This document shows, piece by piece, positions 61,601 to 64,000 of a stretch of DNA of 64,000 bases. The stretch comes from Elephas maximus indicus (Eukaryota; Chordata; Mammalia; Proboscidea; Elephantidae): contig NC_064839.1 in the NCBI RefSeq assembly GCF_024166365.1, forward strand, positions 14,308,878 through 14,372,877, given 5' to 3'. The position numbers and the translations under genes were made by a program. Numbering within the stretch: position 1 is the first letter of the stretch; each line of letters opens with the position of its first letter. The notes under the pieces were generated by a model that worked only from the letters and a program-made list of their open reading frames with translations, made no database searches and was not told where the DNA came from.

Positions 61601-62165
61601 CAGGCAGCTAACAGATACACGAGAAAATGCTCTCGATCGTTAGCCATTAGAGAAATGCAAATTAAAACTACGATGAGATTCCATCTCACTCCAACAAGGC
61701 TGGCATTAATCCAAAAAACACAAAATAATAAATGTTGGAGAGGCTGCGGAGAGATTAGAACACTTCTACACTGCTGGTGGGAATGTAAAACGGTACAACC
61801 ACTTTGGAAATCTATCTGATGTCTTCTTAAAAAGTTAGAAATAGAACCATACAACCCAGAAATCCCATTCCTCAGAATATACCCCAGAGAAACAAGAGCC
61901 TTTACACGAACAGATATATGCACACCCATGTTTATTGCATCTCTGTTTACAATAGTAAAAAAGCTGGAAGCAACCAAGGTGTCCATCAATAGATGAATGG
62001 TTAAATAAATTATGGTACATTCACACAATGGAATACTACGCATCGATAAAGAACAGTGACGAATCTGTGAAACATTTCATAACATGGAGGAACCTGGAAG
62101 GCATTATGCTGAGTGAAATTAGTCAGAGGCAAAAGGACAAATATCGTATAAGACCATTACTATAA
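58691..62165 (+). pseudogene. L1-D ORF2 (endonuclease end, reverse transcriptase, C-terminus)
   Basis: The endonuclease half shows IIVGDFNTPPS and the catalytic SDHKAIKVE. Stops and frameshifts occur near 59,256 and 59,700 and at a TAG at 59,786. From 59,956 to 61,047 a 363-codon frame carries the RT core: [32 protein letters not shown] and an intact FADD at 60,448-60,459. It then meets a TAG at 61,045. Later pieces run to the C-terminal zinc-knuckle-like region (CWRGCGEIRTLLHCWWEC, 61,735-61,790). Lacking the N-terminus, it cannot act as a full L1. Confidence 0.9.
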
Positions 62166-63168
62166 GATCTTGAAAAATAGTATAAACTGAGAAGAACACA
62201 TACTTTTGTGGTTACGAGCGGGGGAGGGAGGGAAGGTGGGTGAGGGTTATTTACTGATTAGTTAGTAGATAAGAACTACCTTAGGTGAAGGGAAGGACAA
62301 TACTCAATACAGGGAAGGTCAGCTCAACTGGACTGGACCAAAAGCAAAGGAGTGTCCGGGATAAACTGAATGCTTCAAAGGTCAGTGGAGCAAGGGCGGG
62401 AGTTTGGGGACTATGGCTTAACAGGACTTCTAAGTCAATTGGCAAAATAATTCTATTATGAAAACATTCTGCATCCCACTTTGAAATGTGGTGTCTGGGG
62501 TCTTAAATGCTAACAAGCGGCCATCTAAGATGCAGCAATTGGTCTCAACCCACCTGGATCAAAGGAGAATGAAGAACACCAAGGTCACAGGATAACTATG
62601 AGCCCAAGAGACAGAAAGAACCACATGAACCAGAGACTTACATCATCCTGAGACCAGAAGAACTAGATGGTGCCGGCCACAACCAGTGACTGCCCTGACA
62701 GGGAGCACAACAGAGAACCCCTGAGGGAGCAGGAGATTAGTGGGATGCAGACCCCAAATTCTCATAAAAAGACCAGACTTAATGGTCTGACTGAGACTAG
62801 AGGAATCCCGGTGGTCATGGTCCCCAAACCTTCTGTTGGCCCAGGACAGGAACCATTCCCGAAGACAACTCATCAGACATGGAAGGGACTGGACAATGGG
62901 TTGGAGAGAGATGCTGATGAAGAGTGAGCTACTTGTATCAGGTGGACACTTGAGACTGTGTTGGCATCTCCTGTCTGGAGGGGAGATAGGAGGGTAGAGA
63001 GGGTTAGAAACTGGCAAAATTATCACAAAAGGAGAGACTGGAAGGAGGGAGCGGGCTGACTCATTAGGGGGGAGAGTAAGTGGGAGTATGGAGTAAGGTG
63101 TATATAAGCTTATATGTGTCAGACTGACTTGATTTGTAAACGTTCACTTAAAAATCATTAAAAAAAAA
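58691..63168 (+). mobile_element. 5'-truncated L1 (L1-D), 4.5 kb
   Basis: Begins abruptly inside the ORF2 endonuclease (IYAPNDRAARYIKQTL), runs through RT and the C-terminus (stop TAA at 62,163-62,165), a 1-kb 3' UTR and an A10 tail (63,160-63,170). It is less decayed than L1-B and shares its 3' UTR type with L1-E. Confidence 0.93.
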
Positions 63169-63332
63169 AAGTTATAAATACCGTATGATGTAGCAATCCC
63201 ACTCCTAGGAATATATCCTAGGGAAATAGGAGCCATCACATGAGTAGACACATGCACACCCATGTTCACTGCAGCACTATTACACAATAGCAAAAAGATG
63301 GAAACAGCCTAAGTGCCCATGAACAGATGAAT

Positions 63333-63775
63333 GTGTTACGGGAACACGGTGTGTTCACCGCCTTAAGAACAAGAGCCATGCCGATTGAAAACAAGGCATA
63401 GTTTATTGCTCACAGCAATCAAGGAGACAGATCATTCTGGAAGCACTGTCTCTCTGAACAAAGGGCTGGAGGAGGTTTTATGCTATGCAGGAAAGGTGAA
63501 GTTATACATATTAAATTTCTGGGAAATGGCATACATATTCAAAAGGGATATGGGATGGGCATGTAGGCTGCATGCACAACTAGCGGCTCAAGATGGCAGC
63601 CCATGTTCTCTCAAGGTGGCTCCTTGTGTTCACTGGACATCTGGGTGTTCCCAAGAAAATGGTGGCATATACCGAAAACACAGCAGCCAGGCTCACCTTA
63701 GGTCACTGTTTCATAGCACATGTGCTAAATCTGGTTCTAGCCAGTTTGCCTGAAAAACAACCGTAAGCAGGAAGA
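63333..63775 (-). mobile_element. candidate LTR-like segment
   Basis: Starts TGTTACGGGAACACGG at the point where the older L1 fragment breaks off. It holds an antisense AATAAA-type site (AGTTTATTGC) and CAAGATGGCAGCC / CAAGGTGGC stretches similar in layout to 58,133-58,642. No coding region. Tentative. Confidence 0.35.
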
Positions 63776-63819
63776 ATAAAAGGAAATGGGGTGGAGTGTT
63801 TCTTAATCTTAACCACTAA

Positions 63820-63988
63820 ACCAAACCAAACCAAACCCGCTGCCGTCAGGTCGATTCCAACTCATAGCGACACTACGGGACAGAGTAGGGCTGCCCCATA
63901 GGGTTTCCAAGGAGCGCCTGGTGGATTTGAACTGCCGACCTTTTGGTTAGTAGCCATAGCTCTAAACCACTATGCCACCAGGGTTTCC
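63820..63988 (-). mobile_element. AfroSINE, antisense, at the window edge
   Basis: 'CTGCCGTCAGGTCGATTCC' tail after an AAACC-repeat end, 'TTTCCAAGGAGCGCCTGGTG', 'TTGGTTAGTAGCCATAG', 'CTATGCCACCAGGG' head. TTAACCAC on both sides is a likely target duplication. Confidence 0.9.
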
Positions 63989-64000
63989 ATTTTAACCACA

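Larger units (their letters stand above)
58643..63332 (+). mobile_element. older L1 3' fragment split by L1-D
   Basis: 58,643-58,690 (ACCATGGAAAACGATATGGC ... AAAAAGTTAGAAA) and 63,169-63,332 (AAAGTTATAAATACC, then CACTCCTAGGAATATATCC and ATGAACAGATGAATG) are consecutive L1 ORF2-end sequence, separated by the whole of L1-D. The repeated AAAGTTAnAAA is the target duplication. Confidence 0.85.

Noticed and set aside
52303-64000. Exons of the gene that follows ZNF507 in other mammals (DPY19L3)
   Set aside because: I looked for a membrane-protein coding exon and saw none. The region is repeats and unassigned sequence.

Overview
The window is vertebrate nuclear DNA: intron-containing, about 40% GC outside one CpG island, and packed with retrotransposons. 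The organism is almost certainly an afrotherian mammal, most likely a paenungulate such as an elephant. The reasons are about two dozen copies of an AfroSINE-type, tRNA-derived SINE, an RTE/BovB-like LINE whose 3' end matches the SINE tail, and L1 copies of several ages. I know AfroSINEs only from Afrotheria. The species itself cannot be fixed from sequence alone.

Only one protein-coding host gene is convincing: ZNF507, a C2H2 zinc-finger protein, on the + strand. A CpG-island promoter lies at about 14.24-14.96 kb, with GC boxes, an E-box and a YY1-like site next to a plausible non-coding exon 1. A large first coding exon (22,560-24,679) carries the ATG and 706 codons. Exons follow at 26,084-26,201, 30,318-30,432 and 48,183-48,317, and the last exon starts at 48,433 with its stop at 48,797-48,799. 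All junctions are GT-AG and in phase. The product is 950 aa with nine C2H2 fingers and appears intact. The 3' UTR runs to an AATAAA at 52,210.

Left flank (about 0.69-13.2 kb): a near full-length but decayed RTE element (called RTE-A here) is broken into three pieces. An AfroSINE, a near full-length 7.8-kb L1 (L1-B) with tandem monomer-like units in its 5' UTR, and an antisense 5'-truncated RTE (RTE-C) have all inserted into it. A hAT-type MITE with 8-bp target duplications follows, then the promoter.

Introns: intron 1 has MIR/L2-type relics and SINEs, including a SINE inside a SINE and a SINE pair ending about 50 bp before the exon-2 acceptor. Intron 4 (17.75 kb) holds an antisense 5'-truncated L1 (L1-E), older L1 3' ends, several AfroSINEs and a complete Tigger/pogo-type element with TA target sites, itself inside an old L1.

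Right flank (52.3-64 kb): AfroSINEs, two hAT-like relics, a self-complementary TCTAGATATA satellite, two candidate LTR-like segments, and a 4.5-kb 5'-truncated L1 (L1-D) with the longest surviving reverse transcriptase frame (363 codons), inserted into an older L1 fragment.

I found no new biological system such as a gene cluster, CRISPR array or RNA gene. The most informative material is the layered transposon insertions with readable target-site duplications, the RTE/SINE tail sharing, and the SINE insertion beside the ZNF507 start exon.
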